From Dictyobacter vulcani (GTDB lineage: Bacteria; Chloroflexota; Ktedonobacteria; Ktedonobacterales; Ktedonobacteraceae), in NCBI RefSeq assembly GCF_008974265.1, contig NZ_BKZW01000001.1, positions 2,108,001-2,172,000 on the forward strand: DNA of 64,000 nucleotides, written 5' to 3'. The stretch's first letter is position 1; each line of letters starts with the position of its first letter. The notes under the pieces are model-generated. The model saw only the letters and a program-made list of their open reading frames with translations, was not told where the DNA came from and searched no databases. The position numbers were made by a program, and so were the translations under genes. This document shows, one piece after another, positions 8,397 through 17,989 of the stretch.

Positions 8397-8867
8397 CTAG
8401 ACACCCTGAGCCGCCGCTTCACGTACAATAAACATGGTTCTGGCACTCAGCACATGCTGATCATGCTGGTTCGTATAACGGGTCTCGGTCGTCAAAATAT
8501 CCATCGAGGACCCATCTTTGCCACGCCGACTCTTGCCATCGACAATCGTGGTGATCCCGGTCAGGGTATCATTGGCAGCAATCGGGGCCACATACTCGTA
8601 TTCCTCTTCACCATGCAGGACACGCATAACATTGATGCCAACGCTGGTCAATTGCTCCCAGATTTGAGTATTGCCCCAAAAAGTAAAAATAGTGGGCGTC
8701 GTTGGCGGCAATGGAAGATCTGTATAGCCAGCCGAGCGGGCCGCCGCCAGATCATGGTAGATAGGATTCTCATCCCCGATTGCCAGCGCCAACTCATGGA
8801 TTTTGGTGCGCTCAATCGTGAGTGAAAAAGCCGGAAAACTATGCCCGATCTTATCTTTATCAAACAT
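8397..8867 (-). CDS. MaoC-like dehydratase N-terminal domain protein, HadA/HadC-like
   Basis: A 156-residue hot-dog protein of the FAS1-like dehydratase (MaoC N-terminal) group. It has the typical opening KIGHSFPAFSLTIERTKI, AIGDENPIYHD and LPLPPTTPTIFTFWG, and lacks the complete hydratase-2 catalytic motif. It probably forms the non-catalytic or substrate-binding half of a heterodimer with the HadB-like protein encoded 70 bp downstream. AAGGAG precedes the ATG. Together they would carry out the dehydration step of fatty-acid or related acyl synthesis. Confidence 0.85.
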   Translation of the reverse strand: MFDKDKIGHSFPAFSLTIERTKIHELALAIGDENPIYHDLAAARSAGYTDLPLPPTTPTIFTFWGNTQIWEQLTSVGINVMRVLHGEEEYEYVAPIAANDTLTGITTIVDGKSRRGKDGSSMDILTTETRYTNQHDQHVLSARTMFIVREAAAQGV

Positions 8868-8886
8868 TATACAGCTCCTTTATATA

Positions 8887-9090
8887 AGAGTGTGTCTGAG
8901 CTTCACATTGATTGCAAGCTTCGCATGCAGGCGCACTCGGGCACTAAAGTGCCCATACTTCTTTTATACGGTGGTGGAGATGCGTGCGCGATGCACACGC
9001 ATCTCCACCACCGTATAAATTTTTTGAGCGCCGAAGGCGCGAAATTCTAGCAACCCAGTGCCCCTCGGAAGTGCTTTTCAGATACACTCT
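8887..9090. repeat. Hairpin element copy A, with terminal inverted repeats
   Basis: Ends AGAGTGTGTCTGA (8887) and, inverted, AGAGTGTATCTGA (to 9090) bracket 204 bp that fill most of the 394-bp gap between the dehydratase and accC genes. Inside are, in order: a cap hairpin GGGCACTAAAGTGCCC (8940-8955), a 22-bp perfect stem (8965-8986 with 8996-9017), and a second cap GCGCCGAAGGCGC (9028-9040). There is no ORF. This is the best-bounded of four copies in the window. Confidence 0.8.
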
Positions 9091-9261
9091 AAGTCACAAC
9101 GCATTCATTATAAGACATCTTGCGCACTCAGTATCAACCTTGCTACCAGGTATGTCAAGATTGAGACTAAAAGAATTCTACCCCCTATCTTCTGTATTTA
9201 AGCCTGTGATATAATTGCCTACATCACACCCCTCACAAGGGCATAGAGTGAGAGGAGCAAG

Positions 9262-10653
9262 GTGAAGCACCCAAAGACGGTCGCTTTGTCTAAATTGCAT
9301 ATGTTTCGTAAGATTTTAATTGCAAACCGTGGTGAAATAGCCTTACGCGTCATTCGCGCATGTCGCGAAATGGGGATCCGTAGTGTCATTGCCCACTCCG
9401 AAGCCGACCGCGACTCACTCCCAGTTCAGATGGCAGATGAGCGCATTTGTATCGGACCAGGAGCAAGTGGGAAAAGCTATTTAAATATTCCAAATATTAT
9501 TAGCGCAGCCTTTATCTCCAACGCTGAAGCAATTCATCCGGGTTATGGTTTCCTTTCAGAGAACACGAGCTTTGCGCAGATCTGTAAGGATGTAAATATC
9601 ACATTTATTGGCCCCTCGGCCGATGTGATGTCAGTCATGGGTGACAAGGTTTCCGCCCGTCAGGCCATGGTCGAAGCAGGATTGCCAACCCTTCCGGGCA
9701 CACCCGTCTTGCGCACATTAGCCGAGGCAAAAGATGCTGCCCGCGAGATTGGCTTTCCTTTAATGTTGAAAGCAGTAGCCGGAGGTGGCGGTCGTGGTAT
9801 TCGCTTGATTAATCATCCAGATGAATTTGAGCGTACATTTACGGTCGCCCAGAATGAGGTCCGTGAAGCCTTCCATGATGATGGCATCTATCTGGAACGC
9901 TATCTGGCCAAGGCCCGTCACGTCGAGATTCAAGTGCTGGTAGACAATTACGGTCACGGGGTCCATCTAGGTGAACGTAACTGTTCGTGTCAGCGCCGTA
10001 ACCAGAAGGTTATTGAGGAATCACCCACACCTATTCTGCCACGCGAATTATGCGAAGAGATGGGTGCGCGGGCCGTGCGAGCCGTCGAAAAGGTCGGATA
10101 TCGTAATGCGGGCACCCTTGAATTTCTGGTAGATGAACAAAACCGCTATTATTTCATGGAAATGAATACGCGCCTCCAGGTCGAACATCCCGTTACGGAG
10201 ATGGTCACCAGCCTGGATCTGGTGAAGGAGCAGTTACACATCGCTTCAGGTGAGCCCTTGCGCTTGCGTCAGGAGGACATCGTTCTCCGGGGTCACTCGA
10301 TCGAATGCCGTATTACTGCTGAAGATGCGGATAAGGACTTCCGACCACAGACTGGTGTTATTGAGAAATATTTGCCACCAGGCGGTCCTGGAGTCCGTGT
10401 CGATAGCCATCTCTATACTGGTTATGAAGTGCCCCCACACTATGATTCGCTCCTCGCCAAACTGGTTGTTTGGGCCGAAGATCGGGATCAAGCCATTGCA
10501 CGTATGCAGCGTGCCCTGGAAGAGTTTGTGATTGAGGGCATTACTACAACCATACCGTTCCATCAGCGCCTATTAAAGCATGAAGGTTTTATTAGCGGAG
10601 ATACCTATACACGCTTTATTCAAGAACAAGCGGGCGCATTGGGTATCAAGTAA
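9262..10653 (+). CDS. accC: Acetyl-CoA carboxylase, biotin carboxylase subunit
   Basis: A 463-residue biotin carboxylase that uses ATP and bicarbonate to carboxylate biotin on AccB. It shows the N-terminal KILIANRGEIALRVIRACRE, the ATP-grasp glycine loop KAVAGGGGRGIR, and FMEMNTRLQVEHPVTEM with metal- and biotin-site residues. Length is typical. The GTG at 9262 is chosen because GAGAGGAG lies just upstream; the ATG at 9301 would start closer to family norm but has no ribosome site. It heads an operon with fabF and accB. The carboxyltransferase genes are not in this window. Confidence 0.95.
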   Translation: MKHPKTVALSKLHMFRKILIANRGEIALRVIRACREMGIRSVIAHSEADRDSLPVQMADERICIGPGASGKSYLNIPNIISAAFISNAEAIHPGYGFLSENTSFAQICKDVNITFIGPSADVMSVMGDKVSARQAMVEAGLPTLPGTPVLRTLAEAKDAAREIGFPLMLKAVAGGGGRGIRLINHPDEFERTFTVAQNEVREAFHDDGIYLERYLAKARHVEIQVLVDNYGHGVHLGERNCSCQRRNQKVIEESPTPILPRELCEEMGARAVRAVEKVGYRNAGTLEFLVDEQNRYYFMEMNTRLQVEHPVTEMVTSLDLVKEQLHIASGEPLRLRQEDIVLRGHSIECRITAEDADKDFRPQTGVIEKYLPPGGPGVRVDSHLYTGYEVPPHYDSLLAKLVVWAEDRDQAIARMQRALEEFVIEGITTTIPFHQRLLKHEGFISGDTYTRFIQEQAGALGIK

Positions 10654-10751
10654 TAAAGCTTTGAGCCGGAAATATTCGCTCTCTGTGACATGGAATAGAC
10701 AGAACAGGCATCTCAGTAAGATGCTTTCGTAGATAAACGGGAGGTGACTTT

Positions 10752-11990
10752 ATGTCTCGCGTAGTTGTAACCGGAATGGGACTGGTTACCTCGTTGGGCA
10801 ATGATCTGGCGTCATCATGGGAGGCACTGATCCAGGGTAAATCTGGTATTGGGGAGATCACTGCCTATGATACCAGCAGACATCGCGTTCATTTCGGTGG
10901 CGAGATCAAGAACTTTGATGCCACTCAATATATGGATCGGAAAGAACTGCGACGCAATGATCCCTATGAGCAACTGGCTATTGCCACCACCAAACAGGCA
11001 CTGGCACATGCAAAATTAGAGATCACCAGCGATATTGCCGACGATGTTGGTGTCTATATTGGTAGCGGCATTGGTGGTCTGGTAACCTTACATGAGCAGT
11101 TTAAGACACTGCACGAGAAGGGTCCAGATCGCATTAGTCCGTTCTTTATCAATATGATGATTATTGATGGTGCCCCGGGCATTGTCTCGATCATGACTGG
11201 CGCCAAGGGTCCAAACTGGGCCGCCGTCTCAGCTTGCGCAACCAGTGGCAACACCATTGGTGAGGCCTGGGAGACGATTCGGCGTGGGGATGCACGGGTG
11301 ATGATCGCAGGTGGATCTGAAAAGGCCATTACTCCGATCTCGATGGCGGCCTTTGATAATATGCACGCCCTTTCACGCCATAACGAAAACTATCAGGAAG
11401 CCAGCCGACCCTTTGACGCTGAGCGCGATGGTTTTGTTATGGGTGAGGGTTCAGGCATGCTGATCCTGGAAGATCTAGAATTCGCGAAAGCCCGTGGTGC
11501 CAATATTCTGGCCGAACTGGTTGGTTATGGTAGCACAGGCGATGCCAGCCACGTGACCGCCCCCGCCCCTGGTGGCGAAGGTCTGGTCCGGGCCATGCGC
11601 CGCGCACTCCAGAAAGCCGGTCTGAATCCTGAGCAGGTTGATTATATCAATGCTCACGGCACAGGAACCGAATTCAACGATAGTACAGAGACCCAGGCAA
11701 TCAAAACCCTGTTTGGTGCACATGCCCATCGTGTTGCCATCAGTTCTACTAAATCCATGACCGGTCATACGCTGGGTGCCGCAGGAGCTGTCGAGGCCGT
11801 GGTCTCCATTCAGTCCATCTTGAATGGGATTATTCCTCCGACCATCAACCTGCATCATCCGGATCCAGCCTGTGATCTGGACTATGTGCCAAACGAAGCC
11901 CGGCATGCAACTGTAAATATCGCCATGTCCAACTCAATGGGCTTCGGTGGTCATAATACAAGCCTGGTCTTCAAGCGATACGAAGAGTAG
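10752..11990 (+). CDS. fabF: 3-oxoacyl-ACP synthase II
   Basis: A 412-residue KAS II condensing enzyme that elongates acyl-ACP with malonyl-ACP. Catalytic Cys162 lies in AAVSACATSGNTIGEAW; the two histidines are in NAHGTGTEFND and SMTGHTLGAAGAVEA. Length and motifs are normal. GGGAGGTGA precedes the ATG. It sits between accC and accB, and its stop codon overlaps the start of accB by one base, which suggests translational coupling of malonyl-CoA supply and chain elongation. Confidence 0.96.
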   Translation: MSRVVVTGMGLVTSLGNDLASSWEALIQGKSGIGEITAYDTSRHRVHFGGEIKNFDATQYMDRKELRRNDPYEQLAIATTKQALAHAKLEITSDIADDVGVYIGSGIGGLVTLHEQFKTLHEKGPDRISPFFINMMIIDGAPGIVSIMTGAKGPNWAAVSACATSGNTIGEAWETIRRGDARVMIAGGSEKAITPISMAAFDNMHALSRHNENYQEASRPFDAERDGFVMGEGSGMLILEDLEFAKARGANILAELVGYGSTGDASHVTAPAPGGEGLVRAMRRALQKAGLNPEQVDYINAHGTGTEFNDSTETQAIKTLFGAHAHRVAISSTKSMTGHTLGAAGAVEAVVSIQSILNGIIPPTINLHHPDPACDLDYVPNEARHATVNIAMSNSMGFGGHNTSLVFKRYEE

Positions 11991-12472
11991 TGTACATGGA
12001 TAGAGAAAAAGAAGTATCCTGGTTGGAACGCATCGAAGAGATTGCAGCCGTCCTTGAGGGTAGCACCGTCGGTGAGCTAACCTTGACCGAAGAAGGCACA
12101 GAAATCACCATTCGCCGGAGTCCCGGCATGGTATTGATGGATGCACCTGTTTCAGGTCCTGTGGCAACCGGTAGCGCAGCACCACAAGCTACGGCTCCAG
12201 GCGCTGCTAAGGCGAAGGCAAAGGTTGACAATTCAATCGCGATTGCCGCGCCTCTAACTGGTGTGTACTATTCAGCGGCCTCACCAACAACACCACCCTT
12301 TGTAAATATCGGGGATACGGTCCATGTTGGTCAGGTGGTGGCCTTGATTGAAGCCATGAAGGTCTTTAACGAGATCAACGCCGAGGTCTCCGGTCGCGTG
12401 GTCGCCATGCCCGCCACCAGTGGCGCGGTTGTGCAAAAGGGCGATGCGCTGGTGCGTATCGAGCCTTTGTAG
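11990..12472 (+). CDS. accB: Biotin carboxyl carrier protein of acetyl-CoA carboxylase
   Basis: A 160-residue BCCP. The N-terminal part includes a helical region, then an Ala/Pro-rich linker (about 50-80) and the C-terminal biotinyl domain with the biotinylation motif IEAMKVFNEI (Lys about 124). It carries carboxy-biotin between AccC and the carboxyltransferase. The frame can start at a GTG sharing a base with the fabF stop or at the ATG at 11996; the second is slightly more usual. It is the last gene of accC-fabF-accB and is followed by a terminator. Confidence 0.95.
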   Translation: MYMDREKEVSWLERIEEIAAVLEGSTVGELTLTEEGTEITIRRSPGMVLMDAPVSGPVATGSAAPQATAPGAAKAKAKVDNSIAIAAPLTGVYYSAASPTTPPFVNIGDTVHVGQVVALIEAMKVFNEINAEVSGRVVAMPATSGAVVQKGDALVRIEPL

Positions 12473-12493
12473 TCACTGACAGCGACATTCAAA

Positions 12494-12533
12494 ACAAAAA
12501 AACACCTTCGTGTTATCGAAGGTGTTTTTTTGT
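12494..12533. terminator. Bidirectional intrinsic terminator between accB and ilvA
   Basis: A perfect 17-bp stem (12494-12510 with 12517-12533) has A and T runs on opposite sides, so it can end transcripts from accB on the plus strand and from ilvA on the minus strand. Confidence 0.9.
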
Positions 12534-12541
12534 GGATAGGA

Positions 12542-13813
12542 TTAATCAAATGATTGGGCTTCTTCGACCATGTAGCCTTCAGCACGCAGGCGCACCAGCA
12601 GGTTTTCACACTGGGCGCGATCACTGGTTTCCATGGTGATCGTTTCTTCACGCTGCATGATCGGCAGGCGACTGGAGATGCGCTGGTGTCGGACATCGAT
12701 AATATTGATGCGCATATCGGTGATGATCGCCAGCATCCGCATCAGTTCTCCCGGTCGATCCGTCAGGCGCGCATGGACGGCAAAATAACGTCCCGCGCTT
12801 GCCAGACCATGCTCAATAAAGCGTCCAACCAGATTAATGTCAATGTTGCCACCGGTCAACGGGACCAGCACTTTCTTGCCTTTGAGGTCAATCTTGCCAC
12901 TGAGCATAGCAGCCAGTCCGGCGGCCCCCGCTCCCTCAACCAGCATTTTACAACGCTCCATCAGAAGTAAGACCGCGTTAATAATAGCCTCATCTTCCAC
13001 CAGCACCACCTCGTCCACCATCTGCTGGATAATGGAAAAGGTTAAGGCTCCCGGCCGCTTGACGGCAATACCGTCCGCGATCGTGGTGATCGCAGGCAAA
13101 GTAGTTAGCGAGCCAGCATCCAGGGATGCACGACAACTAGGAGCACCGGATGCCTGGACACCAATAATGGTGATGTCGGGTTTAAGCGCACGCGCAGCAA
13201 TAGCAATACCTGAGATCAGGCCACCACCACCAATGGGAACCACGATCGCATCGGCATCGGGTAGATCATTGAGCATTTCCAATCCGAGCGTGCCCTGGCC
13301 GGCGATAACTTTGGGATCATCAAAGGCGTGGATAAAAGTTGCTCCGCTCTCGCGCTGGAGTTCCAGACAGTGTTGATACGCATCATCATAGGTCGCCCCG
13401 AACAACACCACCTTAGCACCATAGCCCTCGGTGGCCGTAACTTTGGCCAGCGGAGCACTCTCCGGCATCACAATCGTACAGGCAGTATTATGCTGAGCCG
13501 CCGCAATCGCCACACCCTGGGCATGATTGCCGGCAGAGGCCGCGATGACACCAGCTTTATATTGTTCCTTCGTCAGGGTAGAAATTTTATAGCCAGCCCC
13601 ACGTATCTTGAACGCACCAGAGCGCTGCATATGTTCGCATTTTAAATAAATATCGGCTCCGGTTAACTGGCTCATGGTCCGGGAATGAGAGAGCGCGGTA
13701 TGATGAATGACCGGCTTGAGGTATTTATAGGCTCGCCAGATATCAGCAATTGTAACAGATTTTGTTACCTCAGAGGTTGAGGTGGAAGTTAGACCATTCT
13801 CTACAAGATGCAT
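12542..13813 (-). CDS. ilvA: Threonine ammonia-lyase (threonine dehydratase)
   Basis: A 423-residue fold-type II PLP enzyme that turns threonine into 2-oxobutanoate and ammonia, the first step to isoleucine. PLP-binding Lys69 is in RSGAFKIRGAG; the phosphate-binding loop is PIGGGGLISG. The C-terminal 80 residues (FAVHARLTDRPGELMRML onward) form one ACT domain. The length and single ACT domain fit the shorter class, so it could be biosynthetic or catabolic. GGAG lies 10 nt before the ATG. A good promoter lies about 210 bp upstream, leaving a long leader. Confidence 0.93.
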   Translation of the reverse strand: MHLVENGLTSTSTSEVTKSVTIADIWRAYKYLKPVIHHTALSHSRTMSQLTGADIYLKCEHMQRSGAFKIRGAGYKISTLTKEQYKAGVIAASAGNHAQGVAIAAAQHNTACTIVMPESAPLAKVTATEGYGAKVVLFGATYDDAYQHCLELQRESGATFIHAFDDPKVIAGQGTLGLEMLNDLPDADAIVVPIGGGGLISGIAIAARALKPDITIIGVQASGAPSCRASLDAGSLTTLPAITTIADGIAVKRPGALTFSIIQQMVDEVVLVEDEAIINAVLLLMERCKMLVEGAGAAGLAAMLSGKIDLKGKKVLVPLTGGNIDINLVGRFIEHGLASAGRYFAVHARLTDRPGELMRMLAIITDMRINIIDVRHQRISSRLPIMQREETITMETSDRAQCENLLVRLRAEGYMVEEAQSFD

Positions 13814-14025
13814 GGTATTGTGACTCCTTCAAGTCCCGCCCAGGACGCCCCAACCGTCATGGCTAAGATACAGACGGCAACGTCTGAGTGTACTTTTATT
13901 GACAGCTGTAGTTTTTCTGCTTTCGGCCTCCTTCTGAAGAACGCAATCAGGTACAGCAAAGGGGCATAACATTTTTGCAATTCATTAGCTTCGTCATTGA
14001 GCATAATAAAAATGTTATGAGAAGG

Positions 14026-14055
14026 ATTATAGCGCAATTTGAATAGGCCTGACAA
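14026..14055 (-). promoter_or_regulatory. Sigma-A-type promoter upstream of ilvA
   Basis: On the minus strand TTGTCA is followed after 18 bp by TATAAT. The leader of about 205 nt carries a 12-bp hairpin (CATAACATTTTT with AAAAATGTTATG) near its start and an open frame from 14004 that runs into ilvA. I found no T-box antiterminator motif. Confidence 0.65.
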
Positions 14056-14124
14056 CAACATCAAAATATTTTATGCCATAACATTCAATTCAAGCGCGCA
14101 CATTCGGGCGCTGATTGGGAGCGT

Positions 14125-14250
14125 CGCATGCAGGCGCACTCGGGCACTAAAGTGCCCATACTTCTTTTTATGATGTGGTGAAAAACACTGCGCCTCGCGC
14201 AGTGTTTTTCACCACATCATAAAAATTTTTTGAGCGCCGCAGGCGCGAGA
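14125..14250. repeat. Hairpin element copy B
   Basis: The same order as copy A: CGCATGCAGGCGCACTCGG, cap GGGCACTAAAGTGCCC (14142-14157), a 29-bp perfect stem with 3-nt loop (14165-14193 with 14197-14225), then cap GCGCCGCAGGCGC. The outer terminal repeats seen in copy A are not clear here, so this copy may be trimmed. It occupies the gap between ilvA and the R3H ATPase gene and holds no ORF. Confidence 0.8.
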
Positions 14251-14315
14251 TATAAAAAAAGTGGGGATACATCGCTTATGCATCCCCACTGGAATTAGCT
14301 GAAACGGCTATTATA

Positions 14316-16232
14316 TTAGTCGCGGGAGCGGAAGATTTTGACACGGCGATGAGGCTCTTTTCCTCGGCTACGCGAGATCAGGTTATAGCGAGTCGCCATT
14401 TGATGCTGTAAACGCCGAATGTAAGCATTCGCTGGAGCCAACTCTGCTGTCGTCAGGCCTTTGTTAAGCACCTGATGAATAGCATCTTCGGTCTCAAGCA
14501 TCGCCTGCTTGGTCGGATCATCAAATTCGGTCTCACTGAGACTCATCCTGGTGTCAGAATGTTCACCATCCTCTTCTGAAGAGACAGCTTCGGGAATATC
14601 GAAGATGCGCGCCAGTGCATGTTGCATCTGCATGACGGTATTGTTCTTCAGAATAATGATAAGCTTGCGCTCTTGCTCTGCCTGTTGTAAACGCTCAGGT
14701 TGCCGGCGATAGTAATTTTTCAGCGTAATCACTGCGTCAGCTTCGCGCTCGTTATTGGTGATGACAACCGGGACGCGCAACTGGCGCGCGGACTCGGACA
14801 ACCGATCCCGATTGACACCAAACGGATACACTTTCAGCGTTTTGGGCGGTCGAATTTCGGTCGCGGGCTCATTGGCCTGATAGATGCCCTCAGTGATCTC
14901 AGTCACTGATCGGGACTGTGTCAGGACAGTTGCACGGACCTCTCCATCGTGCGGCGAGGTCCCGGTTGGGGCCAGGGCCTGTACCTGTGAAGCAATACGA
15001 GCGGTCGATTGATTGCGGCTGCGCATACGCTCACTACCACCACGTGGGTCTAGCGTGGATGGCGGAACGTTATTACGCAACGAACTCAGGTAGTTATAAT
15101 TGCGATCTGAGTGGCCGCGATCATTGCGATCCGAACGTTCAAACATACTTGTGGTGAAGCCTTGTCCGGGACGAACATTGGGACCACCGAGCCCAACGCC
15201 CCATCCGGGAACATCCATGCCACCCGTCGTCACTCGACGGATCGAAACATTGCCATTCTCTTCATCACGTGTTCGCTCTTCAGCCGCAAAGGGTTGACCG
15301 CGCAGCATATTATCGACCGTATCAGCTACGTCACGATGTACGACGGCTTCTTCCCAGCTCTGCTGTTCAACCACAACCTCAAAGGTCGGAAGAGATTTAC
15401 GCTCTTGAATACTTTTCTGCGTATGACGCCGGCGCGCCTCTTCGTCTCCCAGAGTGACGGTCTGAATACCTCCGACCAGATCTGACAGAGTAGGGTTGAC
15501 AAGCAAGTTTCCTAGCGAATTACCATGAGCCGTTGCGACCAATTGGACACCACGTTCTGCGATAGTACGTGCCGCGGCCGCTTCCAACTCGGTACCAATC
15601 TCGTCAATGACGATGACCTGTGGCATATGGTTTTCCACAGCTTCGATCATCACGGCGTGCTGCTCCGCCGTACGCGCAACTTGCATACGTCGGGCCCGAC
15701 CAATGCCGGGATGGGGAATATCTCCATCGCCTGCAATTTCGTTGGAGGTATCCACAACCACCACACGCTTATTCGCCTCATCTGCAAGCACACGGGCGAT
15801 CTCACGCAACAGGGTTGTTTTACCCACGCCAGGACGACCAAGAATCAAGATGGATTGGCCCTGTTCGACAATATCACGGATCAGGGCAATACTGCCAAGC
15901 ACCGCTCGACCAATACGACAGGTTAAACCAACGATTTTCCCTTTACGATTACGCATAGCGCTGATACGGTGGAGGGTCCGTTCGATACCTGCACGATTGT
16001 CATCGCCGAATTCCCCTATACGTTCAACCACGTACTCCAGATCGGCATAGGTCACCGGTGTCGTACTAAGGATCACTTCCCCTTCTGGGAACCGGCCCTC
16101 AGCCGTACGGCCAAGGTCCATTACGATCTCCAGCAGTTCGCTTCGGTTCTCTAGCCGATTGACCGCGTCGTGGATATCTGGCGGAAGAGTAGCCAGCAGA
16201 GCCTCCAGATCGTCAGTGATCACATGTTGCAT
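14316..16232 (-). CDS. AAA ATPase with C-terminal R3H domain (Ycf45-like)
   Basis: A 638-residue protein. Residues about 100-290 form a SpoIIIAA-like P-loop ATPase: Walker [19 protein letters not shown], Walker [21 protein letters not shown] long, Arg/Asn/Gly-rich, probably disordered segment (about 320-450) follows. The last part ends in an R3H nucleic-acid-binding domain, [19 protein letters not shown] with a conserved R-x3-H-like pattern and [10 protein letters not shown]. Such proteins occur widely in Chloroflexota, cyanobacteria and Firmicutes. They are thought to bind single-stranded nucleic acid; the role is not settled. GAGGTGAT precedes the ATG. Confidence 0.85.
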   Translation of the reverse strand: MQHVITDDLEALLATLPPDIHDAVNRLENRSELLEIVMDLGRTAEGRFPEGEVILSTTPVTYADLEYVVERIGEFGDDNRAGIERTLHRISAMRNRKGKIVGLTCRIGRAVLGSIALIRDIVEQGQSILILGRPGVGKTTLLREIARVLADEANKRVVVVDTSNEIAGDGDIPHPGIGRARRMQVARTAEQHAVMIEAVENHMPQVIVIDEIGTELEAAAARTIAERGVQLVATAHGNSLGNLLVNPTLSDLVGGIQTVTLGDEEARRRHTQKSIQERKSLPTFEVVVEQQSWEEAVVHRDVADTVDNMLRGQPFAAEERTRDEENGNVSIRRVTTGGMDVPGWGVGLGGPNVRPGQGFTTSMFERSDRNDRGHSDRNYNYLSSLRNNVPPSTLDPRGGSERMRSRNQSTARIASQVQALAPTGTSPHDGEVRATVLTQSRSVTEITEGIYQANEPATEIRPPKTLKVYPFGVNRDRLSESARQLRVPVVITNNEREADAVITLKNYYRRQPERLQQAEQERKLIIILKNNTVMQMQHALARIFDIPEAVSSEEDGEHSDTRMSLSETEFDDPTKQAMLETEDAIHQVLNKGLTTAELAPANAYIRRLQHQMATRYNLISRSRGKEPHRRVKIFRSRD

Positions 16233-16242
16233 AGGCAGTTTA

Positions 16243-17316
16243 TCACCTCATTATTTTTTGGCGCGAATTGACCGTCCCCAGGCCTTTCAAGCCATAGACC
16301 GCTCGTGGCTCCAGCAGGGGGACCGTGCTCTGCCTCGTGGCCAGTAAGGCCACGTGTCGCACAAGCAGGACCTTGGAGAGGACCTGCTCAAATCCACTAT
16401 TGCTAAGAGCGGTGTTAACAAAAGAATCGTACTCGCGCACCAGGCAATAGATGCGTCGTACGTCGGCATCCAGTAGTCGCTTGATGCCGAACTGTAGCAA
16501 TGGTTCGGCAAGGTCGGCATGTTCTGGGTGCACCAGCAATGAGATGCGATGGGGTGTCGAGCCGTGACCCCGGCACAACCGCATCCAGGCCCCAACACGC
16601 ACACCTACGTCACATACATAATTCTCATTACCCCTTGCAAAAAAGGAAGGTAGTGGTTGTAGTGACCCGGCATGGAGCTTTGCATACTCTTCACTATCCT
16701 CGTACAACTCGGCCGTCGAGACACGCTGCGGCGTGATTGCACGATACAACTGATATAATCCCCACACGTGGTGGCGATTCCAGCGGCGTAGCGAAGGGAG
16801 CACGGACTCAGCTGAGACGTCTGTAGACCTGGATTTTTGCTGATAAGGATCGTAGACATAGGTCAGCTCGCGTGCATAGCGTTGGAAACCCGAGCGCTGA
16901 AACATTTCCAACTCGGGTACTTCATCTTCAACCTTCGCGAAGATCCGGAGAATACCATGTGTTGCAGCCATCTCCACCGCATATTCGAGGAGAGCCGCCA
17001 GAATATCATCGCCCGCGAGATTTGCTCCATCGCGGTTTGCCATCGATGCCAGATATGAAAGATCCCATGCCGCATGGGAAGGGCGTTCGCGTACCTGGGC
17101 AAAACCCAGTAAACGCCAGTGATCCTCACAGATCCAGGTTCGGATAACTGGAGAGATTGGAAGAACATGCCTCAACAATGGAGGCGAAGGGAGTGCGCTC
17201 TCCACCGACTCAAGCCAGCAGACAAAATTTGCGTAGTCATGCTGGTTCCCTCGAGCCCGGTGGTCAATTGCGTAGATGATTCCCGGCAAATCAACATACA
17301 GCACCGGTCTTATCAT
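16243..17316 (-). CDS. GNAT-like acetyltransferase domain protein
   Basis: A 357-residue protein that looks like one or two divergent GNAT folds. The N-terminal half carries [22 protein letters not shown] and [35 protein letters not shown], which match the late GNAT strands in which a residue run precedes F-x-R-x-GF. The C-terminal half may be a second, decayed copy ([11 protein letters not shown]). The acyl acceptor cannot be inferred. The ATG at 17316 has AGGAG 6 nt upstream; an in-frame TTG lies at 17322. It lies 10 bp upstream of the R3H ATPase gene, so the two are probably co-transcribed. Confidence 0.75.
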   Translation of the reverse strand: MIRPVLYVDLPGIIYAIDHRARGNQHDYANFVCWLESVESALPSPPLLRHVLPISPVIRTWICEDHWRLLGFAQVRERPSHAAWDLSYLASMANRDGANLAGDDILAALLEYAVEMAATHGILRIFAKVEDEVPELEMFQRSGFQRYARELTYVYDPYQQKSRSTDVSAESVLPSLRRWNRHHVWGLYQLYRAITPQRVSTAELYEDSEEYAKLHAGSLQPLPSFFARGNENYVCDVGVRVGAWMRLCRGHGSTPHRISLLVHPEHADLAEPLLQFGIKRLLDADVRRIYCLVREYDSFVNTALSNSGFEQVLSKVLLVRHVALLATRQSTVPLLEPRAVYGLKGLGTVNSRQKIMR

Positions 17317-17359
17317 CCACAACTCCTGCGTTGGATAGAAAGATGCGTTTAAAGCACTT

Positions 17360-17968
17360 CTACCGCTTCACGCTCTGTACTATGCGGAGAAAGTATTGAT
17401 GAAAACGTGTATCTCCTGATACTTCAGGATGAAATGCAGTGCCTAACAAGGTTCCTTCTCGGACAGCAACGATGGTTCCATCGTCGAGCGTCGCCAACAC
17501 CTCTACCTCGGGACCTGCCTGTTCGACTAACGGTCCGCGAATGAAGAACGTGTGGAATGGCGCTTCGCCTAGTGCGGGCACTGACAGATCAGTTTCAAAG
17601 CTTTCCCGCTGACTGCCAAACGCATTACGGCGGACGCGAATATCCATGCTAGCCAACAAAGGTTGGCCTGCAAGCGCGTTATCCGTCTCCCTTGCTAATA
17701 AGATCAAACCTGCGCATGTTCCCCAGACGGGAACGCCCGCTGCGATCTTCTTTTGCAAGATTTCGTGGAGTCCGTAGACGATCATGAGTTTGCCAATCGT
17801 CGTACTTTCGCCACCTGGTAATATTATACCATCTATTTCATCGAGATGCTCGGGGAGGCGAACAGCTTTTGCGTCCACCCCCAGCCCTTTTAACATCCTG
17901 ATGTGGGCCTCAAAATCGCCCTGTAATGCTAATACGCCTATACGTAGAGTAGGGTTGTATTTTTCCAT
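17360..17968 (-). CDS. pdxT: Pyridoxal 5'-phosphate synthase, glutaminase subunit
   Basis: A 202-residue class-I glutaminase that supplies ammonia to PdxS. The nucleophile Cys85 lies in VWGTCAGLILLA; the His/Glu pair is in GTAFHPEVSGD; LPGGESTTIGK is the oxyanion segment. It follows pdxS by 21 bp. The ribosome site is weak, so translation may depend on coupling to pdxS. Confidence 0.96.
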   Translation of the reverse strand: MEKYNPTLRIGVLALQGDFEAHIRMLKGLGVDAKAVRLPEHLDEIDGIILPGGESTTIGKLMIVYGLHEILQKKIAAGVPVWGTCAGLILLARETDNALAGQPLLASMDIRVRRNAFGSQRESFETDLSVPALGEAPFHTFFIRGPLVEQAGPEVEVLATLDDGTIVAVREGTLLGTAFHPEVSGDTRFHQYFLRIVQSVKR

Positions 17969-17989
17969 ATGTTTTTTCTATTAACCTGA

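Noticed and set aside
13820..14030. T-box riboswitch before ilvA
   Set aside because: The conserved T-box sequence and specifier arrangement were not found.
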